From: Bacillus dicomae | Lineage (GTDB): Bacteria; Bacillota; Bacilli; Bacillales; Bacillaceae_G | Direction: 5' to 3' | DNA: 64,000 bases | Assembly: GCF_006494425.1 (NCBI RefSeq) | Contig: NZ_VHIV01000001.1 | Span: 682,001-746,000, forward strand | Part shown: in pieces, positions 6,878 to 14,690 of the stretch | How the letters are laid out: each line of letters starts with the position of its first letter | Position numbering within the stretch: position 1 is the first letter of the stretch | Translations under genes and position numbers: made by a program | The notes under the pieces: generated by a model | Told to the model about the DNA's origin: nothing | The model's database searches: none | Seen by the model: only the letters and a program-made list of their open reading frames with translations

Positions 6878-8920
6878 ATGAAATTGAAGAACACTCACTT
6901 AAAAAAAATACAGGAGTGGTTCAACAAGAGAAAGAAGCTTCGTAATTCATTAATTATATTAGGAAGTTTGCTCGCTACTCTATTTATTGCTATAAATATT
7001 ATAATTTCCATTCAAGACATATCTGAATTAAAGCAAGCTGTTCCGCAACCGACCTTAATTTATGATGCAAATAATGAAGTTGCGACTAAATTAGCTTCTT
7101 CTAAAACAGAAGGCGTAAAAAAGAAAGATATTCCTGATATTATGGTTCAGGCAATTGTTGCAGTAGAAGATAAGGGATTTTTTAACCATCATGGTATTTA
7201 CTATAGTGGAATTATAAGTGCAGTTTTTAAAAATATTACAGCAGGAGAAGTTGTAGCAGGGGGAAGTACAATTACACAACAACTTGCGAAAAATGTATTT
7301 CTGACACAAGACCGCACATACTCTCGAAAAATAAAGGAATATTTTTTAACAAAAAAAATAGAGCGTACGTATACGAAAGATGAAATTATTGAAATGTATA
7401 TGAACCAAATTTATTTTGGTGAAGGTGCTTGGGGTATAAAAAGGGCAGCTAAATCTTATTTTGATAAAGATGTAAAAGATTTAACAATTTCAGAAGCCGC
7501 AACGATTGCGGGCTTGATTAAAGCACCATCTGCGTATTCACCTTATAAAAACTTTAACAAGTCAATTGAAAGACGTAATGTCGTATTAAGTTTAATGAAA
7601 GAGCAAGGGTATATTTCTGACGAGCAGTATAATAAAGAAAAAGAGAGCGGACTTGTGTTAAAACGTGGCGTTGATGATAAATACAAGGGGAAATATTCTC
7701 AATATGTAGACTATATTGTTAGAGAGGCGATGGATAAGTACGAATTAACACAAAATGAAATTTTAGCGGGTGGTTATCGTATTTATACAGAGCTTGACCC
7801 GAAAAAACAACAGGCTGTAGAAGACGTTGTGAATAATGATAGTTATTTCAAAGATAGTGGCTCAGACCAACTTATGCAAACGGGTGTAGTTCTTATGAAT
7901 CCAAAAACAGGTGGTGTACCAGCTCTAGTTGGAGGTAGAGGGCCGTATCAGTTTTTACAGTTTAATCATGCAACCCAATTAAAAAGACAACCTGGCTCAA
8001 CGCTAAAGCCTTTGGCTGTATATGTACCAGCGTTAGAACAAGGATATGAAGTATACGATATATTAAAAGATGAACCATTTAACATTAAAGAATATAAACC
8101 ACAAAATAGCGATCATACTTTTCACGGTGATGTGACAATGTATGAAGCCGTGGCAAAGTCTTACAATGTTTCCGCTGTGTGGCTATTAGAACAAATTGGA
8201 TTAGATAAAGGATTGAAATCTTTAGAACGATTTGGTATTCCATTAGTGCCAGAAGATCGTACGTATCCGATTGCTTTAGGCGGTATGCATGTGGGGACAT
8301 CTCCATTTGTGATGGCTCAAGCATACAGTACATTTGCAAATGACGGTGTCCAAGTGGAAGCTCATGCAATCAGAGAGATACAAAATGCTGAAGGTGAAAC
8401 GCTTGGAAAGTGGTATAAGAAAGAGACAAGAGTGACGAGCGAGAAAGTTTCTCAAAAGATGACATATTTATTAAAAGGTGTTGTCGAAAAGGGAACGGGC
8501 GAAAAGGCGAAAGTTAATAATGTTGATACGGCAGGTAAGACAGGAACGACTCAAATTGTAAATGGCCCGAGCACTGGTGCAAAGGATTCATGGTTTGTTG
8601 GATACACACCAGATTTGGTAGGTGCGATTTGGGTAGGATATGATAAAACAGATAGCGATCATTATGTTCCGGGTGGTAGTCAAATTACGACGACAATGTT
8701 CCGGGATATTATGAAAAAGGCGAACGCAAATCCAGCTCAAAAAGCATTCCAGTTATCGCTTATATCTGAGGCTGATTATAAAAAACAATTGACTACGATA
8801 GAAGAGGAAAAACGAAGAAAAGAAGAAGAGAAGAGAAGGAAAGAAGAGGAACAACAACGAAAACAAGAGCAACAAGAGTGGCTTGATAAAGTGAAAGAAT
8901 GGATTCCTTCATTTTGGTAA
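6878..8920 (+). CDS. class A penicillin-binding protein (bifunctional transglycosylase/transpeptidase)
   Basis: Peptidoglycan synthase of 680 residues. A cytoplasmic basic start and one membrane anchor (about 22-46) precede the GT51 glycosyltransferase domain with catalytic E97 in VEDKGFF and the GGSTITQQLAKN motif at about 129-140. The transpeptidase domain has S374-T-L-K377, S428-Y-N and K554-T-G-T, all intact. The C-terminus ends in an unusual 40-residue tail almost wholly of Lys, Arg, Glu and Gln (about 635-670), probably helical. Length resembles B. subtilis PbpF/PbpG/PBP1-type enzymes; which paralogue is not decidable here. GAAGGAAG precedes the ATG. Transcription is monocistronic, with a strong terminator. 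Confidence 0.93.
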   Translation: MKLKNTHLKKIQEWFNKRKKLRNSLIILGSLLATLFIAINIIISIQDISELKQAVPQPTLIYDANNEVATKLASSKTEGVKKKDIPDIMVQAIVAVEDKGFFNHHGIYYSGIISAVFKNITAGEVVAGGSTITQQLAKNVFLTQDRTYSRKIKEYFLTKKIERTYTKDEIIEMYMNQIYFGEGAWGIKRAAKSYFDKDVKDLTISEAATIAGLIKAPSAYSPYKNFNKSIERRNVVLSLMKEQGYISDEQYNKEKESGLVLKRGVDDKYKGKYSQYVDYIVREAMDKYELTQNEILAGGYRIYTELDPKKQQAVEDVVNNDSYFKDSGSDQLMQTGVVLMNPKTGGVPALVGGRGPYQFLQFNHATQLKRQPGSTLKPLAVYVPALEQGYEVYDILKDEPFNIKEYKPQNSDHTFHGDVTMYEAVAKSYNVSAVWLLEQIGLDKGLKSLERFGIPLVPEDRTYPIALGGMHVGTSPFVMAQAYSTFANDGVQVEAHAIREIQNAEGETLGKWYKKETRVTSEKVSQKMTYLLKGVVEKGTGEKAKVNNVDTAGKTGTTQIVNGPSTGAKDSWFVGYTPDLVGAIWVGYDKTDSDHYVPGGSQITTTMFRDIMKKANANPAQKAFQLSLISEADYKKQLTTIEEEKRRKEEEKRRKEEEQQRKQEQQEWLDKVKEWIPSFW

Positions 8921-8924
8921 AAGA

Positions 8925-8957
8925 AAGAGGCGAATAGAGAAATTCGCCTCTTTTTTG
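8925..8957 (+). terminator. terminator of penicillin-binding protein gene
   Basis: AAAGAGGCGAAT pairs with ATTCGCCTCTTT, followed by TTTTTT. Confidence 0.9.
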
Positions 8958-9043
8958 TATGAAACACAAAATGAAACTTTAATCGGTAGAGTTTTTGTTT
9001 ATTCTAACTAGCTATTAATCCATATCCATTGAAATACATGATA

Positions 9044-9472
9044 TTACTCGTTAAGTATAATGTTGGTACTGCCAAAGGATTGAGAATCGTATGTGATGAT
9101 TATTTTTCCTTTACTAATAGGTTCGTAAGGTAATTCTTCTTCGTAATTACCATTGTTTTCATTGTGGATGGAAAGTGTAATTTCATCGATTTTTTGATTT
9201 GTATACTGATCTTTAATCGTTTCAGCAATTTGAAGTAAGGATTCGGAACTAGAAGCTTGCGTAATAAGCATGCCTTTTATAACTTTTTTTTCATTGTTTG
9301 TGGCGTTAGAATAAGGGATGTTGCTTTGTTTTGTATACAAAAGTTTGTAGGGAACGGTTTTTTTCTCTGCTTTGGATATAGTGGAATATTTTAGAGTTAA
9401 AAAAAATCCTACACATAAAATAATGCATACCATAAGAGTGAACCAAATGCGTATTAGTGACATAACTCTCAT
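9044..9472 (-). CDS. membrane-anchored protein of unknown function
   Basis: A 142-residue protein with one N-terminal hydrophobic helix (about 8-27) preceded by basic residues, then a mostly polar extracytoplasmic domain ending in beta-type sequence. There is no lipobox. The ATG chosen lies six bases after AGAGGG; an ATG two codons earlier is adjacent to that site. It lies alone on the minus strand between the convergent penicillin-binding protein gene and the collagen-like gene. I do not recognise the family. Confidence 0.65.
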   Translation of the reverse strand: MRVMSLIRIWFTLMVCIILCVGFFLTLKYSTISKAEKKTVPYKLLYTKQSNIPYSNATNNEKKVIKGMLITQASSSESLLQIAETIKDQYTNQKIDEITLSIHNENNGNYEEELPYEPISKGKIIITYDSQSFGSTNIILNE

Positions 9473-9561
9473 TTTCATCCCTCTTTCATATCTTTGACTT
9501 CACTATTTATCATACAAAATGAGGATTAAGATAGAGTAAATTTGAGGTAAAGAAACGTAAA

Positions 9562-9600
9562 GAAGGAGCACTTATCCTCCCAAATAAGTGCTCCTTTTTA
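9562..9600 (-). terminator. terminator downstream of collagen-like gene
   Basis: AAGGAGCACTTA and TAAGTGCTCCTT form a perfect 12-bp stem; a T-run follows in either direction. Its position, about 70 bases beyond the stop, makes it the terminator of the minus-strand collagen-like gene. Confidence 0.85.
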
Positions 9601-10065
9601 TATAAAGAGAGATTTAATGCACGGTTAAACAATACATATTATTATAAATATACTTAGTGCGTGAAAATTAGTAAATTCGGAATACAGATAGTGTTGCAGT
9701 TGTATCGCCCGTGTTTGGAATAGAAATAGTGTTTGCTGTAGGCTGTATTGAAAGCGTTGTACCAGCTTGTAAAGTAACGATTGTAGAGAATGATACAGCA
9801 CTACCGATAACATTAGTTGAGAAATTACGAGTAGGTGGTTGGCCATTGAACGAAATACCAAAACCAAACGGTGAAGAGCCTGGGAAAGTTGTAGACGCTG
9901 AGAAACTAATATCATATACGCCTGTTTCTAAAATCGTTAAAGTATCTGAAGTATCATTGAAAGAGATATTAGTTAATTCAAACACTTGATTGAATTGAAG
10001 GTTTGTTCCAGGTGATATAGTTTGTGGGTTTGAGTTTCCGATTGCCGCAATCGTTACAGGAATTG

Positions 10066-10465
10066 GAGTACCCGCTGGTCCTGTTGCGCCAGTAGCACCT
10101 TGAGCACCAGTAGCACCTGTTGCACCCGCTGGTCCTTGAGCACCAGTAGCACCTGTTGCACCCGCTGGTCCTTGAGCACCAGTAGCACCTTGAGCGCCTG
10201 CTGGTCCTTGAGCACCAGTAGCACCTGTTGCGCCTGCTGGTCCTTGAGCACCAGTAGCACCTTGAGCGCCCGCTGGTCCTTGAGCACCAGTAGCACCTTG
10301 AGCGCCTGCTGGTCCTTGAGCACCAGTAGCACACCTGTTGCGCCCGCTGGTCCTTGAGCACCAGTAGCACCTGTTGCGCCCGCTGGTCCTTGAGCACCAG
10401 TAGCACCTGTTGCGCTCGCTGGTCCTTGAGCACCAGTAGCACCAGTAGCGCCTGTTGCTCCTCCG
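10066..10465 (-). repeat. collagen-like Gly-X-Y coding repeat
   Basis: Imperfect tandem repeats, mainly of 27 or 36 bases on the minus strand, encode Gly-Ala-Thr-Gly-Ala-Gln-Gly-Pro-Ala type triplets. Two variants alternate (Ala-Gly-Ala-Thr and Ala-Gly-Ala-Gln). This explains the periodicity; it is not a CRISPR array. Such tracts expand, contract and slip readily. Confidence 0.92.
10328..10333 (-). other. 2-nt duplication causing frameshift
   Basis: On the plus strand the repeat here reads GTAGCACACCTG; the equivalent in neighbouring copies is GTAGCACCTG. The extra CA shifts the minus-strand frame from Ala-Thr-Gly-Ala-Gln-Gly to Val-Leu-Leu-Val-Leu-Lys. Confidence 0.9.
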
Positions 10466-11102
10466 CCTCCAAGGCAACCTGATCCGTATTGAACTAAGAT
10501 AGCCTGGATTTCTGTAATGAGCTTAACGAGTTTATCAGTTGTACAGCAATCAATTTTAAATAACTTAGCGATATACAATAAATAATTAAGCAGGCTTTGT
10601 AGTTCAACGTATAATGCTCCGCATGAGAAAGGTTTTGTCGTTAAAATAGTTAATAGATTAGCAATAATAGAATTTCCAATTTGTTTTTGTGCTGGAGACA
10701 AATCTAAGCAATTAAGGAATTTTTGTAGGTTATTTAGGGCAACAATTAAGTTATCGATATTATTTTGAGGAGGGTTTTGAAAGACAGCTTGAATAGCTTG
10801 GCCAAGAGCTTGAAGAAGTCTAACGAATTCGGTAAGTTCGGATTTAGAGATGTTAATATAACTACAAGCTCTGACTTCGCAACAATCATTACCATAAAAT
10901 ACTTTCCCTTTATTTTTATTGTTCATCTTTTCATTCCTTTCCTTCATAGAATCAATAGTCGTTACTATATATTAAAATGAAATTTAAACTATATTTGTGA
11001 TGGACAAACTACTATTTCTAAAAAAATAAGAAATCGGCCTGCTTGGTAAAAAAAGTAAGATTTAGAGGGGAGGGATATAAATTAAAGAAGAAAAGTTTAA
11101 CA

Positions 11103-11153
11103 TAAAAAACTGCATACCAATCGTTGGGAGATTTAACAATTGGCCTGCAGTTT
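11103..11153 (-). terminator. terminator of PAS histidine kinase gene
   Basis: AAACTGCA pairs with TGCAGTTT and an inner CCAAT/ATTGG stem continues the hairpin; on the minus strand it is followed by a TTTTTT run. Confidence 0.75.
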
Positions 11154-11166
11154 GTAGACGTTGATC

Positions 11167-12438
11167 TTATTTGTATTCATTCAATTTTTCAAAGGTTGTT
11201 TTAGGTAGAGTTGGAATTGAAATAGTGAAAGTTGTACCACTTTGATTACTAGTCATTTTTAATGTACCGTTATGATTTTGAATAATTTTCTTCGTTACTG
11301 CCAAGCCCAGTCCTGTACCTGAATCTTTTGTTGAGAAAAATGGATCAAAGACATATTCTTGAATGGCTGGTGGAATACCAATTCCATTATCAGTGAAAGT
11401 AATACGAACAAAGTTATCTAGGCGATAACTAGTGATTTGGATAGAAAGTTTTTTTTCACCTTGAGCATCGACAGCATTCTGAAATAGGTTTAAAAAAACT
11501 TGCACAAGTTCATGACGATCGATATGGACTAATACATCATCTAATTCGGTAGAAAAATTATAATCAATTGAAATGTTATGCAAAAAGACTTCACTAGCTA
11601 GCAACTGTTGAATATACTCACGTAAAAATGTATTAATAGGAAACGGTTCTCTTGTAAATTCGCGTGTTTTTGAAATAGATAAAAATTGTGTAATAATACT
11701 ATTTGCGCGATCTAATTCAGGAATAAGTAAGTTTTTAAATAATTCTTTATTAGATGGGGAAACACTTTCTTGTAAAAATTGCAAATAACCCCGTACGGTT
11801 GTAAGGGGATTACGGACTTCATGTGCAATCCCGGCGGCAATTCGCCCTGCTAACGAAAATTTTTCTGCATCACGTTCTGTGTTTAAATAATGAAAGACAC
11901 TAATAACTCTAAAAATCTCTCCGTTATAATCACGAATAATTCGGTTATTTAAAATGCCATAGTTTTTGTCTAACACTTCTTCATTATATATTTCTGTGCC
12001 CGTTCTTAATGTTTCAAGAGCTTTAATTTTTTCTTCTGGCAATTGTAGTAATTGTTGAATTGGCTTTCCGATTATATCATTTCGTACTACACCAAAATCA
12101 TCGGCTGCAGCTTGATTACATAAAGTTATATTTCCGTTACCATCAACAAAGGTTACATGATGTGAAAAAGCATCAAAAATATGAACAAAGTATGTTTCAA
12201 GTTGCTCAAATAAAAATAATGAATCGCAAGTAAGTTGAAAATTAGCCTCTTTATTCTCTTTTCGTATGTTTTGAATGGAATGAGTCGTTCTCGTTTTCTT
12301 TATTTGTAAACCAATATGTGGATTTTTGTATGTGAAATGATGTGGTAATTGATTCACAAGTTCTTCATAAAAACGTACTTTATTTTCTAGTTCTTCTATT
12401 CGTTTTTCATGAGATACAATATCATCGTTTGGAAGCAT
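11167..12438 (-). CDS. cytosolic PAS-domain sensor histidine kinase (sporulation-kinase-like)
   Basis: A 423-residue kinase with no membrane segment. An N-terminal coiled coil (about 10-35) and a linker are followed by a PAS domain (about 90-190, VDGNGNITLCNQAA), HisKA with phospho-acceptor H206 in AHEVRNPLTTVRG, and HATPase_c with N-box N321, DNGIGIPP at about 350 and GTGLGL at 375-380. The HEVRNPLTTVRGY box is the type found in sporulation kinases feeding Spo0F. No response regulator lies nearby, which fits that role; this is inferred from architecture. The ATG was chosen because GAGGGG is ten bases upstream; the TTG six codons earlier lies on the ribosome binding site. Confidence 0.87.
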   Translation of the reverse strand: MLPNDDIVSHEKRIEELENKVRFYEELVNQLPHHFTYKNPHIGLQIKKTRTTHSIQNIRKENKEANFQLTCDSLFLFEQLETYFVHIFDAFSHHVTFVDGNGNITLCNQAAADDFGVVRNDIIGKPIQQLLQLPEEKIKALETLRTGTEIYNEEVLDKNYGILNNRIIRDYNGEIFRVISVFHYLNTERDAEKFSLAGRIAAGIAHEVRNPLTTVRGYLQFLQESVSPSNKELFKNLLIPELDRANSIITQFLSISKTREFTREPFPINTFLREYIQQLLASEVFLHNISIDYNFSTELDDVLVHIDRHELVQVFLNLFQNAVDAQGEKKLSIQITSYRLDNFVRITFTDNGIGIPPAIQEYVFDPFFSTKDSGTGLGLAVTKKIIQNHNGTLKMTSNQSGTTFTISIPTLPKTTFEKLNEYK

Positions 12439-12598
12439 AAATAAATAACCCCTCAATTTAAAAATTCTTCCATCTAGTATATCATATTTTTATACAGATA
12501 CTCTTAAAGAAGGGGCTACTTAATGAAATTGATTAGTCGAAGTGTTTGGGAAGTGGGTAGAATGGATAGAAGATGAAGTTAAAAAGGGAGGGATATAT

Positions 12599-13444
12599 TT
12601 GCTTTTCATTGGAGTAACAGGATGGGGAGATCATGATTCTTTATATATAGATCCCTATGAAAATAGAAATAAATTACGAACATATAGTGAGCATTTTCCT
12701 ATCGTAGAAGTAGATAGTTCATTTTATGCGATGCAACCTGCACGAAACTATACAAAATGGGTGATGGAGACACCAAAAGATTTTTCTTTTGTCGTAAAAG
12801 CATATCAAGGGATGACAGGACATATGAAAGGTGAAATTCCCTTTTCTACGTTCGATGAGATGTTTGATGTGTATAAACAATCTATTCTTCCTTTAATAGA
12901 AGCTGATAAATTAAAAATGATTTTATTTCAATATCCACCATGGTTTGATTGCAAAAAGAAAAATGTAGATTTTCTTCGATATACGAAAGAAAAAATGGAA
13001 GGTTTGCCGTGTGCCATAGAATTTCGAAATCAAACATGGTTTTATCCAGAAATGAGAGATAAGACGTTACAGTTTTTGGAACAGGAGAAATGGATTCATA
13101 CAATTTGTGATGAGCCACAAGCGGGGATAGGTTCGGTACCGCTCGTTTTAGAAGTAACGAATGCAGAGATGGTGTTAATACGTTTTCATGGCCGGAATGT
13201 TCATGGCTGGCTTGATAAAGGGGAGAATTGGAGAGCGGTTCGCTGTTTATATCGCTACAACAATAAAGAATTAGAAGAATGGGTAGAAAGACTAGATAAA
13301 TTAAAAAAGAAGACAAAAGACATATATGTACTATTTAATAATAATTCGGGCGGAGATGCAGCAGATAATGCGAAGCAACTTATGAAAATGATGAATATTA
13401 CATATGGTGAGCCAAAGCCTGAGCAATTAAATTTGTTTGAATAA
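12599..13444 (+). CDS. DUF72 (YecE-like) family protein
   Basis: About 281 residues of the DUF72 family, which folds as a TIM-barrel-like domain of unknown activity. Family landmarks are GVTGWGD near the start, EVDSSFYAMQ, the substrate-pocket-like CAIEFRNQTWF, IRFHGRN and YVLFNNNSGGDAADNA near the C-terminus. The start is taken as TTG seven bases after AAGGGAGGG; the frame is open for 19 more codons upstream but without a ribosome binding site. It is a single gene, convergent with the candidate small RNA, sharing its terminator. Confidence 0.85.
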   Translation: MLFIGVTGWGDHDSLYIDPYENRNKLRTYSEHFPIVEVDSSFYAMQPARNYTKWVMETPKDFSFVVKAYQGMTGHMKGEIPFSTFDEMFDVYKQSILPLIEADKLKMILFQYPPWFDCKKKNVDFLRYTKEKMEGLPCAIEFRNQTWFYPEMRDKTLQFLEQEKWIHTICDEPQAGIGSVPLVLEVTNAEMVLIRFHGRNVHGWLDKGENWRAVRCLYRYNNKELEEWVERLDKLKKKTKDIYVLFNNNSGGDAADNAKQLMKMMNITYGEPKPEQLNLFE

Positions 13445-13449
13445 TAATA

Positions 13450-13560
13450 AACAAGAAAGGCACTGTACAAACAGGGGGAATGTACAGTGCCTTTCTATAT
13501 GAAAAAGAGGGGTAACAATGTTACTGAGCGTTTGGTTGATTCATCAATTGTTGGCTTCGT
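13450..13560 (-). ncRNA. candidate Fur-controlled small RNA (FsrA-like)
   Basis: No protein gene lies downstream of the strong Fur-boxed promoter at 13566-13594. The predicted transcript starts near 13558-13560 and ends at the hairpin 13454-13496 followed by a U-rich tail, about 105-110 nt. It holds a small GUAAC-AUU-GUUAC hairpin, a single-stranded CCCCUCUUUUUC segment, and a terminator loop containing UUCCCCCUG. C-rich, unpaired segments that can pair with G-rich ribosome binding sites are the hallmark of FsrA, the Fur-repressed iron-sparing RNA of B. subtilis. Homology to FsrA was not tested; promoter, operator and terminator are seen directly, while the RNA and its role are inferred. Confidence 0.6.
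13454..13496. terminator. bidirectional terminator DUF72 gene / candidate sRNA
   Basis: AGAAAGGCACTGTACA pairs with TGTACAGTGCCTTTCT, a perfect 16-bp stem with an 11-base loop that is C-rich on the minus strand. It can terminate both converging transcripts. Confidence 0.9.
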
Positions 13561-13565
13561 AATAA

Positions 13566-13594
13566 ATGATAATGGTTATCATTATCATTGTCAA
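13566..13594 (-). promoter_or_regulatory. sigma-A promoter overlapped by Fur box
   Basis: On the minus strand TTGACA, exactly 17 bases and TATCAT form a near-consensus promoter. The 19-base segment 13568-13586 matches the Fur consensus GATAATGATAATCATTATC at 17 of 19 positions and covers the spacer and -10, so Fe-Fur would block transcription. Confidence 0.8.
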
Positions 13595-13721
13595 TGGTTT
13601 TCTGAAAAATAAATAAAAAAATTTTTATGAGACATTAACGAAAGGGAGATTCCTACTAAAAAGTTTGGCTGAAGCAAAGAAGTTTTTCGAGGGAGATTTT
13701 CAATAAACCCCTGATAAAGTA

Positions 13722-13756
13722 TAAAAAAAGAACAGCAATTAATGCTGTTCTTTTCC
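13722..13756 (-). terminator. terminator of small RHH-like gene
   Basis: AAAGAACAGCA pairs with TGCTGTTCTTT and overlaps the stop codon; the minus-strand reading is followed by a run of seven T. Confidence 0.8.
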
Positions 13757-13933
13757 AGTGATGAATTGTTGTAAATCAAAAGGAGTTATCGCTTGGATAA
13801 ATTCTTTTGAGATAAGTGTTTGAACAAGGGTACTCTCAGAAATAGAAGCACCTGTTTTCTTTTCGTAAGCTTGTTTTAATAAATCAAGTTTTTCAGCCGT
13901 TTCTTTCGGTAATTCAATTGTTAATGTGTTCAT
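13739..13933 (-). CDS. small protein, possibly ribbon-helix-helix DNA-binding
   Basis: A 64-residue protein. Its start MNTLTIELPKETAEKL has the beta-strand-then-helix pattern of ribbon-helix-helix (CopG/Arc-type) proteins, and a second helix around SISESTLVQTLISKEF would fit the dimerisation helix. A 15-residue C-terminal tail follows. The ATG has GGGGGAG upstream. It is transcribed alone with its own terminator, next to the recombinase gene; there is no toxin partner beside it. DNA binding is inferred from pattern only. Confidence 0.6.
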   Translation of the reverse strand: MNTLTIELPKETAEKLDLLKQAYEKKTGASISESTLVQTLISKEFIQAITPFDLQQFITGKEQH

Positions 13934-14002
13934 AATTTCTCCCCCTTACTATTAGAGTACCACTACAATATAGGAGAGACAAGAAAAGAGAATGTGAAAC
14001 AT

Positions 14003-14038
14003 AAAAAAGGTTACCATTTATAAATGGTAACCTTTTTT
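14003..14038 (-). terminator. terminator of recombinase gene
   Basis: AAAAAAGGTTACCATTT pairs with AAATGGTAACCTTTTTT around a short loop, 15 bases beyond the recombinase stop. Confidence 0.92.
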
Positions 14039-14052
14039 ATGTATAAGAGTCA

Positions 14053-14583
14053 TTAAGCAATACCGATATACTTTAAAGTTTTTGATGGTGTACTATGATC
14101 AAAGAAGTGTTGTAAAAATGCGATATCAACACCTGATTTGTATGCACAATATCCCCAAGTTTTTCGAAGTGTATGTGAGCTAATCCCTTCTAATCCAACT
14201 TCTTTTGCAGCTTTGTTTAAAATATACCATGCATGTTGTCTCGTAATAGATTTTGTTCCTTTTTGAGACTTTAATAATGGTTCATTACGTTTCCAAGTTT
14301 TACGTTCTTTCATGTAGTCTTCGATTGCGTGCTGTAAGTCTTCATTAACAGCAAACCATTTATGTTTCTTTACTTTTTCATTGTAAAATAAAATGGAATG
14401 GCGAACATTTTCATTTTCATCGATTACATCACTAACTTTTAATTGTAAGATTTCGCTTACTTTTAAGCCAGAATTTACAGCTAATACGAATAATAAGCCA
14501 TCACGTTTCGAAGATTGTAAAAGTATATTTTTGATAGTTTCTAATTGTTTTTCATTTTGAATAGGTTGTCCTGCTTGTTTCAT
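14053..14583 (-). CDS. stand-alone tyrosine-recombinase catalytic domain
   Basis: A 176-residue protein equal to the catalytic domain of phage-integrase/XerCD-type recombinases, without the N-terminal core-binding domain. It keeps H137-x-x-R140 in SSHTLRKTWG, the second histidine H163 and the nucleophile Y172 in LKYIGIA at the very C-terminus. The first catalytic arginine, normally in TGLRISE, is lysine here (SGLKVSEIL, K41), which would weaken or abolish normal cleavage. The ATG has AGAGGAG about nine bases upstream; a GTG three codons earlier is too close. No attachment repeats or phage genes flank it, so it is not an obvious mobile-element integrase. Confidence 0.82.
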   Translation of the reverse strand: MKQAGQPIQNEKQLETIKNILLQSSKRDGLLFVLAVNSGLKVSEILQLKVSDVIDENENVRHSILFYNEKVKKHKWFAVNEDLQHAIEDYMKERKTWKRNEPLLKSQKGTKSITRQHAWYILNKAAKEVGLEGISSHTLRKTWGYCAYKSGVDIAFLQHFFDHSTPSKTLKYIGIA

Positions 14584-14690
14584 TTCACGCACTCTCCTCT
14601 TTTTTGTGTGTAAAGGAAAGGATTAACTTGTTTCTAACTATAAAGGGAGAGTGTGAATTTCATGTGAACTCCTAGTGAAATTAAGACAAA

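Larger units (their letters stand above)
9668..10926 (-). pseudogene. collagen-like spore-surface-type protein, frameshifted in the repeat
   Basis: The N-terminal part (about 155 residues, with the Cys-rich elements NDCCEVRACS and KIDCCTTDK and several amphipathic helices) leads into Gly-X-Y repeats rich in GATGAQGPA. The C-terminal part, about 135 residues starting [12 protein letters not shown], resembles the C1q/TNF-like jelly-roll trimerisation domain of BclA-type proteins. The two halves lie in different frames. One repeat reads CAGGTGTGCT where its siblings read CAGGTGCT, a 2-nt GT duplication; removing it restores a single 418-residue frame. The start ATG has AAGGAAAGGA eight bases upstream. 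BclA-type proteins form exosporium filaments; no BclA exosporium leader is visible, so the location is inferred. Confidence 0.75.

Noticed and set aside
10100-10357. Plus-strand Ser/Thr/Cys-rich frame
   Set aside because: It is the antisense shadow of the collagen repeat.
10066-10465. Regular repeats resembling a CRISPR array or minisatellite
   Set aside because: The repeats have no spacers, have a triplet structure and encode Gly-X-Y; they are part of the collagen-like gene.
9978-10477. Two minus-strand frames rich in Tyr-Trp-Cys-Ser-Arg and Val-Leu-Lys-Asp
   Set aside because: They are alternative frames of the collagen repeat created by its composition; only the Gly-X-Y frame is biological.
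13518-13562. 14-codon plus-strand frame with AGAGGGG before its ATG
   Set aside because: It lies antisense to the candidate small RNA; the apparent ribosome binding site is just the complement of the C-rich segment, and the peptide has no supporting feature.
14053-14583. Recombinase as marker of a prophage or integrative element
   Set aside because: No attachment repeats, no phage or conjugation genes and no tRNA nearby; surrounding genes are ordinary chromosomal ones.
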